From: Magnetospirillum sp.
Lineage (GTDB): Bacteria; Pseudomonadota; Alphaproteobacteria; Rhodospirillales; Magnetospirillaceae
DNA length: 64,000 nucleotides
Assembly (NCBI GenBank): GCA_024707145.1
Contig: JANQAI010000007.1
Coordinates: 1 to 64,000 of the forward strand
Direction of reading: 5' to 3'
Positions 28,734-38,034 of this stretch are shown piece after piece. Within the stretch, counting starts at the first letter, position 1; each line of letters opens with the position of its first letter. The translations under genes and the position numbers were made by a program. Under the pieces are notes generated by a model. It did not search any database. It saw only the letters and a list, made by a program, of their open reading frames with translations, and was not told the DNA's origin.

Positions 28734-29234
28734 ATGTCCCGCCTATCCGTCTTCAACAGCCCGCTTCTGCTCGGTTTCGATCATTTCGAACGGGCCCTCG
28801 ACCGCGTCTCCAAGAGCCAGGCCGAAGGCTATCCGCCCTATAACATCGAGCAGGTGGGTGATAACGGCCTGCGCATCACGCTGGCGGTCGCCGGCTTCTC
28901 CATGGACGACCTGTCGGTATCGCTGGAAGACAACCAGTTGGTCATCCGCGGACGTCAGGTGGAGGACGATCCCGGGCGCATCTTCCTGCATCGCGGCATC
29001 GCCGCCCGCCAATTCCAGCGCAGCTTCGTGCTGGCGGAAGGCATCGAGGTGAAGGCAGCCACCCTGGACAACGGCCTGCTGCATGTGGATCTGATGCGGC
29101 CCCGGCCGGAACCCAGGGTGAAAAGCATTCCCATTCAGGGGGCGTCGTTTGGCGCGGGCCAGACCGCTTCGCCCCGGACCATCGAAGTCGGGGCCGAGGA
29201 CTGTGTCCGGCCCCGATCCAAGACCGGCCAGTAG
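28734..29234 (+). CDS. Small heat-shock protein (Hsp20/alpha-crystallin)
   Basis: 166 residues. YPPYNIEQVGDNGLRITLAVAGF starts the alpha-crystallin domain, followed by LVIRGRQ and the conserved FQRSFVLAEGIEVKAATLDNGLLHVDL. This IbpA-like holdase binds unfolding proteins. A C-terminal IxI-type motif is visible as SIPIQG. An AGAGGAGG ribosome site precedes it. The DUF1150 gene follows by 11 bp, an arrangement common in alphaproteobacteria. Confidence 0.95.
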   Translation: MSRLSVFNSPLLLGFDHFERALDRVSKSQAEGYPPYNIEQVGDNGLRITLAVAGFSMDDLSVSLEDNQLVIRGRQVEDDPGRIFLHRGIAARQFQRSFVLAEGIEVKAATLDNGLLHVDLMRPRPEPRVKSIPIQGASFGAGQTASPRTIEVGAEDCVRPRSKTGQ

Positions 29235-29245
29235 GAGGTCTGAAT

Positions 29246-29494
29246 ATGCAAAATCCCCACGCCAATCCCGAGGCCGCACGGCCCAAGCCCATGAGCGAAG
29301 CCGATTTCGCCAGTTGGGGCATGCCCGATATGGCCTTCGTCAAGCGCATCGCGTTCGAGAATGCGGAGGGCGAGAATGCGGAGGGCTGGTCCATCCATGC
29401 CGCCGACGGTACCCAGATGGGGCTGGCGCCTTCGCGCGAGATCGCCTTCGCCGCCATCCGGCAGCACGAGCTTGAGCCCCTGAGCGTACATTAG
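29246..29494 (+). CDS. DUF1150 family protein
   Basis: 82 residues. The core DMAFVKRIAFENAEG...GWSIHAADGTQMGLAPSREIAFAAIRQHELEPLSVH is characteristic of DUF1150, which is of unknown function and often sits next to hsp20. A five-residue direct repeat ENAEG-ENAEG in the middle looks like a recent 15-bp slip duplication. Confidence 0.88.
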   Translation: MQNPHANPEAARPKPMSEADFASWGMPDMAFVKRIAFENAEGENAEGWSIHAADGTQMGLAPSREIAFAAIRQHELEPLSVH

Positions 29495-29523
29495 GGCGCT
29501 TCCGTCTTTGACGCGGAAGCGCC
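29495..29523 (+). terminator. Hairpin after the hsp20-DUF1150 pair
   Basis: GGCGCTTCCG and its exact complement CGGAAGCGCC form a 10-bp stem with a nine-base loop, beginning at the base after the stop codon of DUF1150. There is no clear T run, so it may be a terminator or an mRNA-stabilising 3' end. Confidence 0.55.
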
Positions 29524-29596
29524 ATGCCTTGGGCCGTCCCGGCCCCGCTCAGGCGCCGCGCGGGCTTCTCGCAATTCCGTCGAAGCCGGAATTGCA

Positions 29597-30073
29597 CTAG
29601 CCCTGAACCACCGGCGCCGCCCATCCGGCGCGGCGCCGTTCCAACATCTCCATCACCCGGCGCAGGTCGCCGGGATTGCGGTCCACCGCCACCGGCACCC
29701 ACCTGTCGGTGGCAGCGTGCCGCTCTAGCAGGTCCAGCGAATCTTCTTCCGGCGCGTCGTCCAGCCATAGGAACGGCGCGGCGAAGTCGATGGCGTCCGC
29801 CTTGCAACGGTGCCAATTGGAGGGCGCCACCCGCGCCAGCAGGCGATCCACCCGGTCAGCCTCGTCGCCCGGCCCGATGGCTTGGCGGAAGGCCGCGCGG
29901 ATGGCGGCGGCGCCACCGTCACGGTCGCGGCTGGTCAACCAGACGCAGTCGAAGTGGGACGTGGCCCATTCCAGGAATTCCGGCAAATGGTCGGCCGGGG
30001 CCAGATCGCCGCGCAGGCGGGCATGCCCGCTCCGGCGCAGCAAGGTTCCGTCCACGTCGAGATACAGCCGCAT
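29597..30073 (-). CDS. HAD-like protein, putative phosphatase
   Basis: 158 residues from MRLYLDVDGTLLRR. DVDGTLL is HAD motif I, VWLTSRD is motif II-like and FLWLDDAPEEDS resembles motif IV. A small cap-less HAD hydrolase is likely; no substrate can be named. The longer start (75 bases upstream) would begin in basic low-complexity sequence. Confidence 0.75.
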   Translation of the reverse strand: MRLYLDVDGTLLRRSGHARLRGDLAPADHLPEFLEWATSHFDCVWLTSRDRDGGAAAIRAAFRQAIGPGDEADRVDRLLARVAPSNWHRCKADAIDFAAPFLWLDDAPEEDSLDLLERHAATDRWVPVAVDRNPGDLRRVMEMLERRRAGWAAPVVQG

Positions 30074-30155
30074 GCCCCCTCCCCGCTGGCGCAACGCTTC
30101 GTCCGCTGGTTTTGCGACCATGGTGCGACCGATCCGGGCCGGGCGCAAGCGCCGG

Positions 30156-31100
30156 TCAGACGGTGAGCAGGCGTAGCGGGGCCGGCAGCACGGTGAAGCC
30201 TCCGCCGGGCAGGTCCACCTCCACCGCTTCGTCGGCGGCGATCAGCATGACCAGGGCGTCGCTCAGCACGTCCGAGGCGATGCCGGTATCGGCGACGAAG
30301 CTGGGTGTGATCACCGGCAGCGCCACCAGGGCCGAAGCCAGCCGGTCGGCGGTGGCGGCGTCGAACGGCGCCTTGCGGAACAGGCCGATCCAGCGCCCGC
30401 GGATGGCCTCCACTCCCTCCAGCAGGGTCGGCATGCGCTTGAGCATCCGGCGCGCCTGACCCAGGTAATAGGCGATCCAGGCGCCGTCCTCGCCGTCGCA
30501 GGCGGCGGCCAGGGCATGCAGGAAACCTTCCTCGGCGCGGCCATCGGGGGGCAGCACGTGGACCATGGGCGCCCCCGCCCAGGCCGGCAGCGCCGAGGCC
30601 AGCAGGGCCGCCACCTGGGCGTTGCGCGCCGCCAGCAGGGCCGATTGCACGAAATCCACCAGGGCCATGGCCGATTGCGGCAGCCCGGCCGGGGCGGCAT
30701 GGTCGGCAGCCCACACCACGGTGGCCGCCCGCGAGGCGTCGTCGGGGAAGGCTTCGGGCGGATCGAAGCGCGAGGCGACCACGCCGTACAGCCGTTCAAC
30801 CAGCGCCGGCATGGCCTCGGGCGCGACCGGCCCGGCCTTTTCCAGCAGGTGCAGGGCGCGGGATTCGCTCCACATCAGGCGGTACTCGGCGGCGTCCAGG
30901 TCCAGGCGGGGGCCGTTGGGTCCGGTCATGCCCTCGGGCAGCACCCGCGCCAGTCCTTCCCAACAGCTCAGACGGGCAAGCTGCCAGTCCTGGCCGGCCC
31001 GATGGCGCCGCTGCCAGCGTTCCATCAGCTGGGTGCAGCCGTCCAGCATGCCCGTCAGAAAGTCCTCGACCCGTGCCTCCATCATCCCCTCGGCCTGCAA
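30156..31100 (-). CDS. Hypothetical protein
   Basis: 314 residues (starts at residues 6 or 7 are also possible). No signal peptide; largely helical. Notable stretches are CWEGLARVLPEGMTG and GAWIAYYLGQARRMLKRMPTLLEGVEAIRGRW. I do not recognise the family. It lies upstream of the HAD-like gene on the same strand with an 82-bp gap, so the two may share a transcript. Confidence 0.65.
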   Translation of the reverse strand: MQAEGMMEARVEDFLTGMLDGCTQLMERWQRRHRAGQDWQLARLSCWEGLARVLPEGMTGPNGPRLDLDAAEYRLMWSESRALHLLEKAGPVAPEAMPALVERLYGVVASRFDPPEAFPDDASRAATVVWAADHAAPAGLPQSAMALVDFVQSALLAARNAQVAALLASALPAWAGAPMVHVLPPDGRAEEGFLHALAAACDGEDGAWIAYYLGQARRMLKRMPTLLEGVEAIRGRWIGLFRKAPFDAATADRLASALVALPVITPSFVADTGIASDVLSDALVMLIAADEAVEVDLPGGGFTVLPAPLRLLTV

Positions 31101-31156
31101 CGGATTGCCGACTTGTAAGGCATTCCGCCGTGATCGGCTACCGTTTAGGCGCGGGC

Positions 31157-31846
31157 TCAGAACAGATAACGCAGGCCGGCGGTAACCTCGTGCATCTGGA
31201 TGTCGGTCTTGGTGCCATCCACCGGACCGCCGAAGGAATCGAGGCCCGCATCGCCGCTTGCCTGGCCCAGATCGACGTAACGGTAGGCGATATCGAACAT
31301 CAGCGTCTTGTTGATGACCATGATGCCGGTGCCGGCGGTCAGCGACCAGGCGAAATCGGTCTCGGTGCCGCCGGGCGTGCTATAGCTCCCATCCTTGGCC
31401 GTCAGCCGGCCAAGGTGGTTGTTGGAGGCGCCGATGCCGGCCCCCACATAGGGATGGAACACCCCCATCTTCCTGTCGGTCAGGCCGCGCACGTCCACAT
31501 AGGCGCTGAGCATCCCGGTCCAGGCGCGCAGGTCCTCTTCCACCGGCGTGCCGCCGGCCGAGCCGTCGAAGCTGTAACCGCCGCGATAGGCCACGGTGAC
31601 GTCGGTGCGCAGCCACGGCTTGATTTGGTAGCCGACGCCGAAATCGACCACGCCGCCATTGCCGAAATCTCCCGTGACGATGTTGCCGCAGCCGAAAGCC
31701 GAATTGGCGCTGCCGCAATCCTTGTCCTCGATCTCGGCGTCACGGCCCCAGCCATAGCCGGCATCGGCGCGCACGTACCACGGGCCGGCCTGGGCGGCAG
31801 CCGGCAACGCCATCAACGCCAGGACAAAGGAAACGATCTTCCGCAT
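31157..31846 (-). CDS. Outer membrane beta-barrel protein
   Basis: 229 residues from MRKIVSFVLALMAL, with a signal peptide cut after AQA. Alternating amphipathic strands (FGVGYQIKPWLRTDVTVAY, YVGAGIGASNNHLG) end in GLRYLF, with the C-terminal Phe of BAM-dependent barrels. OmpW/Opa-like porin-class proteins have this size. Two Cys in DCGSANSAFGCGN may form an exposed disulfide loop. It is divergent from the M48 protease gene. Confidence 0.85.
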   Translation of the reverse strand: MRKIVSFVLALMALPAAAQAGPWYVRADAGYGWGRDAEIEDKDCGSANSAFGCGNIVTGDFGNGGVVDFGVGYQIKPWLRTDVTVAYRGGYSFDGSAGGTPVEEDLRAWTGMLSAYVDVRGLTDRKMGVFHPYVGAGIGASNNHLGRLTAKDGSYSTPGGTETDFAWSLTAGTGIMVINKTLMFDIAYRYVDLGQASGDAGLDSFGGPVDGTKTDIQMHEVTAGLRYLF

Positions 31847-32035
31847 CGAACCATGCTCCCCCATACCCATCCGCCAGGGTGTATACCCGATGGGCCAACC
31901 CTCGGCAACCGTTAGGGGTTCCATTGGTATGCCCGCCCATTTTGCGCGCCGGCCGGGCGAGGCCGCATTCGCCATTGTCTTGCCCGCCGATACAACTATC
32001 CTCGGGCGGAGATCGCCACAGGATGGGGACGCGCC

Positions 32036-33490
32036 ATGCTCATCTCCCGCCGCCAAGCCCTTGCCGGCCTCGCCGCGCTTTCCCTGAGCGGATGCCAGGT
32101 GGCCCCCGGCACCGGCCGTTCGGGCTTCAACCTGTTGAGCGAGGAGGACGAGCGCAGCCTGGGCCAGCAGACCCATCCCGAGATCCTCAAGGAATTCGGC
32201 GGCGCCTACGACGACCCGGCGCTGTCGGCCTATGTCGCCGGGCTGGGCCAGCGGCTGGTACGGGTAAGCGAGACGCCGGCGGCCGATTTCCGCTTCACCG
32301 TGCTCAACAGCCCCATCGTCAACGCCATGGCGCTGCCCGGCGGCTACATCTACGTCACCCGCGGCCTGCTGGCGCTGGTTTCAAACGAGGCCGAGATCGC
32401 CGGCGTGCTGGGACACGAAATCGGCCACGTGCTGGCCCGCCACACCGCCGAGCGGGTCAGCCGCGCCCAGGCCGGCGGCCTGCTGGCGGCGGTGCTGGGA
32501 GCGGTGGTGGGCGTGCCCGGCGTCGCCGACGTGGCCCAGATGGGCGCGGCGGCCTATCTGCAAAGCTTTTCCCGCGACCAGGAAAGCGAGGCCGACCATC
32601 TGGGCCTGCGCTACATGGTCCGGGCCGGCTGGCACCCCCAGGCCATGGTCACCATGCTGGAGAAGCTGCGCGACCAGGCGCGGTTGGAGGCCCTGATGGC
32701 CGGGCGCTCGCCCGACAGCATCGACCAGTTGGACTTCATGGCGTCGCATCCACGCACCATCGACCGCGTCCATGCCGCCACCGCCGAGGTGGCGGGCGCC
32801 TCGCCGACGGGCGAACTGGGCGTCGACACCTTCCTGGACCGGATCGACGGCATGGCCTATGGCGACGACGTGGCCGAAGGCGTGGTGCGCGACCGCGTCT
32901 TCCTGCATCCCGGCCTGGGCCTGCGCTTCGAGGTGCCCACCGGCTTCCGCCTGGTCAATGGCGACAAGGCGGTGGTCGCCACCCATCCGTCGGGCGCCGC
33001 CATCATCTTCGACGGCGCCCAGGCGCGCGGCGTGACCGACATGGCCCAGTACATCAGCCAGGTGTGGCTGCCCCGCTCGCCGGTCAGCAACCTGGAGAGC
33101 ATCGAGGTGGGCGGCATGCCCGCCGCCACCGCCGCCACCCGCGGCCGGACCAAGCAGGGCGACGTGGACGTGCGGGTGGTGGCCATCCGCTTCAACGGCG
33201 ACACCATCTACCGCTTCACCTTCGCCACCCCGCCCAATCAGACCAGCGCGCTGTCGGTGGAATTGCGGCGCGCCACCTATTCCTTCCGCCGCCTGTCGGC
33301 TGAGGAACGCGCCGCCGTCAAGCCCTGGCGCATCAAGGTGGTGCGCACCCAGGCCGGCGACACGGCGGAGGGACTGGCGGAGCGCATGGCGCCGGCCGAA
33401 TGGAAGGCCGAGCTGTTCCGCGTGATCAACGGCCTGCAACCCGGCGACCGGCTGGAGCCGGGACGGCGGGTCAAGCTGGTCGTGGCCTGA
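32036..33490 (+). CDS. M48 family metalloprotease, BepA/LoiP-like lipoprotein
   Basis: 484 residues. The signal ends in the lipobox LSGC. The zinc site HEIGHVLARH follows FVTRGLL-like YVTRGLLAL, and the third ligand is in the SRDQESEADHLG block. The C-terminal third has a LysM-like end (FRVINGLQPGDRLEPGRRVKLV). BepA-type proteases handle misfolded outer membrane proteins. Adjacent and divergent to a beta-barrel gene, which fits an envelope role. Confidence 0.93.
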   Translation: MLISRRQALAGLAALSLSGCQVAPGTGRSGFNLLSEEDERSLGQQTHPEILKEFGGAYDDPALSAYVAGLGQRLVRVSETPAADFRFTVLNSPIVNAMALPGGYIYVTRGLLALVSNEAEIAGVLGHEIGHVLARHTAERVSRAQAGGLLAAVLGAVVGVPGVADVAQMGAAAYLQSFSRDQESEADHLGLRYMVRAGWHPQAMVTMLEKLRDQARLEALMAGRSPDSIDQLDFMASHPRTIDRVHAATAEVAGASPTGELGVDTFLDRIDGMAYGDDVAEGVVRDRVFLHPGLGLRFEVPTGFRLVNGDKAVVATHPSGAAIIFDGAQARGVTDMAQYISQVWLPRSPVSNLESIEVGGMPAATAATRGRTKQGDVDVRVVAIRFNGDTIYRFTFATPPNQTSALSVELRRATYSFRRLSAEERAAVKPWRIKVVRTQAGDTAEGLAERMAPAEWKAELFRVINGLQPGDRLEPGRRVKLVVA

Positions 33491-33506
33491 CCCTGGAGAC
33501 CTCATC

Positions 33507-34278
33507 ATGCTCAATGGATTGACCCCGCCCTACACGCCCTCGGGCCGCTCCTCCCTGGTGGCGCCGCCACCCTGGCATTACGCGGGGCAGATCCTGTCGC
33601 TGGCCTTCCCGGTGGAGGCCGCCGCCGCGCAGGCGCTGCTGCCCGGCGGGTTCGGCACGGCGACGGGCCGGGCCATCGGCCATTTCTGCGACTGGCAGGC
33701 CACCACCGAGGGCTGGGAGCTGGAAGATCCGGCCTACGCCCAATACCGCGAATTCTTCGTGCTGATCGAGGCCGAGCGGGCCGGCGGCCTGGGCCTCTAT
33801 TGCCCGTTCATCTACGTGGACCAGGACATCTCGCTGGCGCGGGGCTGGCTGCAGGGCTGGCCCAAGAAGCTGGGCAGCGTGTGGGTGACCCGCTCGTATG
33901 ACCTGGATCACGTGGCGGCCGCCCCGCGCCGCGCCGGCACCCGCCTGGGCGCCACCCTGGCGGTCAAGGACCGCCGGCTGGCCGAGGCGGTGGTCACCCT
34001 GGACGGAGCCGAGGGCCGGCGCCTCGGCTTCCTCGCCACCCCCACCTTCGGCCTGGTGGCCTCGCCCAGCCTGATCGGCGGCGCCCAGCCCGGCACGCCG
34101 GTGCTGGCCCGCGCGGTGGTGGAGGGCATGGTCGCCGGGCCGTTCGTCGGCGGCAGCGCCACCCTGGCCTTCCTGCCCAGCCCGCGCGACGAACTGGCCC
34201 AGGCCTGGCCCCCTCGGCCCGGCCACGGCCAGCGTCGGCAACGTGGCCTTCACCATCACCGGCGCAATAGCGGCATAA
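33507..34278 (+). CDS. Acetoacetate decarboxylase-like protein (one frameshift)
   Basis: About 256 residues once repaired. GWPKKLGS carries the Lys pair that forms and tunes the Schiff base in acetoacetate decarboxylase, and the family's glutamates lie in YREFFVLIEAE. ADC-superfamily members also act on other oxo acids, so the substrate is open. The frame breaks in a C run at 34209-34213; with four C the protein continues WPLGPATASVGNVAFTI to a normal stop. It follows the M48 gene by 16 bp. Confidence 0.82.
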
Positions 34279-34300
34279 TCCTGCCCACGCCATCGAATCA

Positions 34301-34401
34301 CGTCATCCTGAGGCGAAACCGAAGGATCTCCGCTTGGCACACCGTGTCAGAACCGGCAATGCCCTGCCAGGATGAGATCCTGTGCTCCGCTCGGGATGAC
34401 G
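34301..34401. repeat. Palindromic intergenic repeat (GTCATCC type)
   Basis: Arms CGTCATCCTGAGGCG and CTCGGGATGACG are inverted, with an inner pair GGATCTCC / GGATGAGATCC. The layout fits the common alphaproteobacterial palindromic repeat with GTCATCC ends. It fills the gap between convergent genes. Confidence 0.7.
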
Positions 34402-34426
34402 CTGGGAATTCAAAGCGGGATGGGCT

Positions 34427-34981
34427 TTAGCTGACGACCTTCAGGTCGCTCAGCACGGTGCGCACCTGGCGGATGGCGGCACGCATCTCGGCCTGGAAAC
34501 GGGCCGACATCTCCTGCGCCCGCTCCGCCTGGGCGGCAGGCAGGCTGCGCAGCAATTGCTCGGCGGCGGCCTGGCTGCCGGCCACGCCGGCCTCTACCGC
34601 GTCGATCACCGCGCCGGCCTCGCGCGCCGGAGCGGCGGCACCCTTGGCCAGAGCCTGGGCATCCACCGCCGCCAGCAAATGGCCCAGGCCGCTGACGGCG
34701 TTGCGCAGCTCGGTGCCGGCCGGCGACATGGCCATGGCGGCACCCTGCTGGATGGCGTTCTCGTTGATGGCCCGCACGGCGGTGACCATGGTCTGCAACT
34801 GGGCGGCAATGTCGTTGGCATCGCCCTGCCGGCGATCCAGATCCAGCTGCTCCTGTTGCGACAGGGAATCGACCCGGCGCTCGCTTTCCTCAGGAACCTG
34901 ATCGGCGGACGACGCCGCAGCAGCCGCGTCGGCGCTGGGCGATAGCGAACTCAGGAGGGAGGCAATTCTGCCGACAGCCAT
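34427..34981 (-). CDS. Hypothetical helical protein
   Basis: 184 residues, Ala-rich and almost wholly helical, with a glutamine-rich segment SLSQQEQLDLDRRQGDANDIAAQLQTM and long heptad patterns. It has no signal peptide or membrane helix. It resembles chemoreceptor-like or phasin-like helical proteins in composition only. No family is recognised. Confidence 0.65.
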   Translation of the reverse strand: MAVGRIASLLSSLSPSADAAAAASSADQVPEESERRVDSLSQQEQLDLDRRQGDANDIAAQLQTMVTAVRAINENAIQQGAAMAMSPAGTELRNAVSGLGHLLAAVDAQALAKGAAAPAREAGAVIDAVEAGVAGSQAAAEQLLRSLPAAQAERAQEMSARFQAEMRAAIRQVRTVLSDLKVVS

Positions 34982-35092
34982 AACGACCCCCGGGGCGTAC
35001 CGTCCTTTGGACGAACCCGTTCAAAAACCCTGTCCCCACGCCCGGGAGTATAGCGCGCCCACCCCCCGCGAACAACCGGGCAGCGTTCCTTC

Positions 35093-36304
35093 TTAAGGGA
35101 GAGGGCGTCCGACGAAAGGATTCCATCGGCGGGCCGCCAGCACCGCCCAGGCGGTGGCGCCCAGATGGGGGCGGCGGTAATAGACGAAATCGGCCTCGCC
35201 GCTGTCGGGGGCCAGGGCCAGGCCGGTGGTCAGGCGCGGCACCGAACTGGCCCAGATCAACCCGCCGGGGCTGAACTGCCCGGCCAGCGTCGCCAGTGCC
35301 GTGTTCCAGCCGGCCTGATCGCCGGTGGCCGCCAGGGCCAGGGCGACCTGGGCGGTGCCTTCCCACCAGATGCCGTCGCGGTCGTCGTTGAAATCGAAGC
35401 CGGCGCCGACCCCGTGGGCGGCACGTACATAGGCCAGCACCCGGCGCCAATCGCGCGGGGCGTCGGGCAGCAGCAGCGGCCACACCTGGGCGTCCAGCCC
35501 CGAGGTGGCGCGGTTGGGGCTGTGGCCGTCGGGCAGCGTTCCGGTCAGGAAATGGCCGTCCGCCGGCTGCCATTGCTCGGCGACGAAGGCACGGGCGGCC
35601 TCGGCCGCCGGGCGCCAACGGCTGTCGCTGCGTCCCAGCCAGGCGTAAAGGGCGGCCAGGTCCACGTTATGCTCGGTGGATTTCCAGCCCAGGCGCCGGG
35701 TACCGGCGCCATCGCCGTGGACGCCGCCGCTGAAGCCGCCCCACAGCCGATCCCAGGCCTGGACCTCGGCCCATTGGCCCAGACGGACGGCGGCCGCACG
35801 GTAGCGGGCGTCGCCGGTGGCCTGCCCCACCGTCAGCAGGGCCAGCCCGGCCCAGGCCACGTTGCCGGTGGCGGTGCCCACCTGCATGGGATCCTCGGCC
35901 CAATGGCCGCCTTCGGCATCCCACCAGCCATGGGGCTGGGGCACCCGGCTGGCGGCGCCGGCGCGATAGGCGCTGCGCAGCCGCCCCAGCGGGTCGGCGC
36001 GGTCGGCGCTGGCGGCGGCCAACAGGGCCGCGCCCACCCGGCGGGCGCGCGGCACGTCGCCGCAGGCCGCCAGGGCGATGGCGGCCAGGGCGTTGTCGTA
36101 GGTGAAGGCGGCGCCCAGCAATGCCGGCTCGTCGTCCACGTCGTCGTAGCTGGCCAGGAAGACGGGGCCGCCGCCCGACACCGCGTCCACCCGCGCGGCC
36201 AGGGTGGCGCAGCCCTTGTCAGCCACCGGTTCGGCGGCTGCCGATGCCGCCAGGGTCAGGGCGGTCAGCCCGGCCAATGCCGCACCCAGTCGTCGCATGC
36301 TCAT
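35093..36304 (-). CDS. Secreted alpha/alpha-barrel (six-hairpin glycosidase-like) protein
   Basis: 403 residues (start may be two codons later). A signal peptide ends at ASAAAEP. Repeated helical hairpins with aromatic, acid and Gly loops (TYDNALAAIAL, GTATGNVAWAGLALL, WGGFSGGVHG, KSTEHNVDLAALYAW, FDFNDDRDGIWWEGTAQVALAL) match the (alpha/alpha)6 barrel of bacterial glycosidases and related proteins. An enzyme acting on a cell-surface or environmental polysaccharide is plausible. The substrate cannot be assigned. Confidence 0.78.
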   Translation of the reverse strand: MSMRRLGAALAGLTALTLAASAAAEPVADKGCATLAARVDAVSGGGPVFLASYDDVDDEPALLGAAFTYDNALAAIALAACGDVPRARRVGAALLAAASADRADPLGRLRSAYRAGAASRVPQPHGWWDAEGGHWAEDPMQVGTATGNVAWAGLALLTVGQATGDARYRAAAVRLGQWAEVQAWDRLWGGFSGGVHGDGAGTRRLGWKSTEHNVDLAALYAWLGRSDSRWRPAAEAARAFVAEQWQPADGHFLTGTLPDGHSPNRATSGLDAQVWPLLLPDAPRDWRRVLAYVRAAHGVGAGFDFNDDRDGIWWEGTAQVALALAATGDQAGWNTALATLAGQFSPGGLIWASSVPRLTTGLALAPDSGEADFVYYRRPHLGATAWAVLAARRWNPFVGRPLP

Positions 36305-36358
36305 CTCCGCTGAACCGGCACCATGCTATCATGCCAGCGCGCCAACGTCGGAGCTTCC

Positions 36359-36685
36359 ATGGACCCGTTCAAGCCCTACCAACCGAAAGTCCGCCCCCTG
36401 GTTCCGCCCAAGCTGAGCGTCGAGGACGCCCAGATCGTGGCGCTGAAGGCGCTGACCTTCATCGCCGGCGACGACGCCCTGCTGTCACGCTTCGTGGCCC
36501 TGACCGGCTGCGGCCTGGACGAGGTCAAGGCGCGCATGGCCGATCCCGGCTTCCTGGCGGCGGTGCTGGATTTCCTGCTGGCCGACGAACCCTCGCTGCT
36601 GGCCTTCACCGAAGCCGAGGGACTGGCGCCGGAAACCCCCATGCTGGCGCACAGGAGGCTGGCACCCGAGCCCGACGCCCTTTAG
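36359..36685 (+). CDS. DUF3572 family protein
   Basis: 108 residues from MDPFKPYQPKV. The pattern AQIVALKALTFIAGDDALLSRFVALTGC...FLAAVLDFLLADEPSLLAF is typical of DUF3572, a small alphaproteobacterial family of unknown role. The shorter start is preferred over one 36 bases upstream. Confidence 0.8.
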   Translation: MDPFKPYQPKVRPLVPPKLSVEDAQIVALKALTFIAGDDALLSRFVALTGCGLDEVKARMADPGFLAAVLDFLLADEPSLLAFTEAEGLAPETPMLAHRRLAPEPDAL

Positions 36686-36713
36686 CAGGGTGCGGAAAAA
36701 CGCTGCCAATCCT
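36686..36713 (+). repeat. 28-bp post-stop element, copy 2
   Basis: CAGGGTGCGGAAAAACGC... starts at the base after the TAG of the DUF3572 gene and closely matches the element after the amidotransferase gene at 16240. It abuts the 3' end of the convergent CBS-domain gene. Confidence 0.45.
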
Positions 36714-38014
36714 CAGGCATCCAGGAGACGGGAGACCAGCACCTTGTCGATGCGGCGGCCGTCCATGTCCATCACCTCGAAGCGCCAGCCCTCCCAGTCG
36801 AAATGATCCCCGGCGGAGGGGAGGCTGCGGGACTTCGACAGGATGAAGCCGGCCACGGTGGTGTAATCGCCATCCTCGCCATCCATCACACGGCAGCCGA
36901 TGCTCTCGACCGCCACGTCCACCGCCACGTCGCCATCCATCAGCCACGAGCCGTCCTCGCGCCGGACGATGCTGCCCTCGTATTCCTCGCCATGCTCCGA
37001 AAGGCCGCCGACGATGGACAGAAGGATGTCGGTCGCCGTCACGATGCCTTCGACGCTGCCGTATTCATCGACCACCAGCGCCATGTGGATGGTGGATTGC
37101 TTGAGGGTGTCGAGCACATTCAGGGCGGGAGCGTTGTCGGGCACCACTTCCAGAGGTTTGACGGCGGCCGCGACGTCGAACGGTTTGCCGTCGAGAAAAC
37201 CATCGAGCAGGTCCTTGGCCTGGACGACGCCGATCACCTCGTTGGCGTCGCCCTTGCACACTGGAAAGCGGGAATGGTGGCATTCCCGCACCGTGCGCAC
37301 GATCCTGTCCGCGTCCCAGTTCAGGTCGATCCACACCACGTCGCTGCGCGGCGTCATGATCGCCCGGGCCTTGCGATCGCCGAAACGCATCACCCCCGCC
37401 AGGAGTTCCTTTTCCTGCGGCTCGAAGACGCCCGTTTCCGTGCCCTCGGCGATCATCGCCTTCACCTCTTCCTCGGTCACGGTCTGCTCGTCCGACTTGC
37501 GGATGCCCAGCACCGAGAGGGTGAAGCGGCTGGACCTTTCCAGCACCCACACCACGGGGGAGGCGAATTTCGCCACGGCGGCCATGGGGCGGGCGACCAG
37601 GGCGGCGACGCCCTCGGGGTCGGCAAGGGCGATCTGCTTCGGCACCAGTTCACCGACGATCAGCGAGGCATAGGTGATGGCCCCCACCACCGCCGCGATG
37701 CCCATGGCTTCGGACACCGGGGCGAGGACCGGGACCTCGGCGGCGATCCAGGCCCCGAGCTGCTCGGCCAGCGTCGCCCCCGAATAGGCGCCCGCCAGGA
37801 TGCCCACCAGGGTGATGCCGATCTGCACCGAGGAAAGGAACCGCGCCGGGTTCTCGGCCAACGCCAACGCCAGTTCGGCACCCTTGCTGCCTTCGGCGGC
37901 CTTCGCCGCCAGACGCGCCCGGCGGGAGGAAACGATGGCCAGCTCGGACATGGCGAACCAGCCGTTCAGGACGACCAGGAACACGATGACCGCGATTTCG
38001 AAGGCGAGGGACAT
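36713..38014 (-). CDS. CNNM/CorC-type membrane protein with CBS pair
   Basis: 433 residues. An N-terminal DUF21 domain with about four helices (FEIAVIVFLVVLNGWFAMSE and on) is followed by a CBS pair (about 210-330, with IMTPRSDVVWID and MALVVDEYGSVEGIVTATDIL) and a C-terminal CorC/HlyC domain. Members are magnesium or cobalt efflux proteins; the old label hemolysin is not supported by function in most cases. It is intact. ExoD lies immediately upstream. Confidence 0.92.
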   Translation of the reverse strand: MSLAFEIAVIVFLVVLNGWFAMSELAIVSSRRARLAAKAAEGSKGAELALALAENPARFLSSVQIGITLVGILAGAYSGATLAEQLGAWIAAEVPVLAPVSEAMGIAAVVGAITYASLIVGELVPKQIALADPEGVAALVARPMAAVAKFASPVVWVLERSSRFTLSVLGIRKSDEQTVTEEEVKAMIAEGTETGVFEPQEKELLAGVMRFGDRKARAIMTPRSDVVWIDLNWDADRIVRTVRECHHSRFPVCKGDANEVIGVVQAKDLLDGFLDGKPFDVAAAVKPLEVVPDNAPALNVLDTLKQSTIHMALVVDEYGSVEGIVTATDILLSIVGGLSEHGEEYEGSIVRREDGSWLMDGDVAVDVAVESIGCRVMDGEDGDYTTVAGFILSKSRSLPSAGDHFDWEGWRFEVMDMDGRRIDKVLVSRLLDA

Positions 38015-38034
38015 GGCTGGGGGAAGACTCCGCT

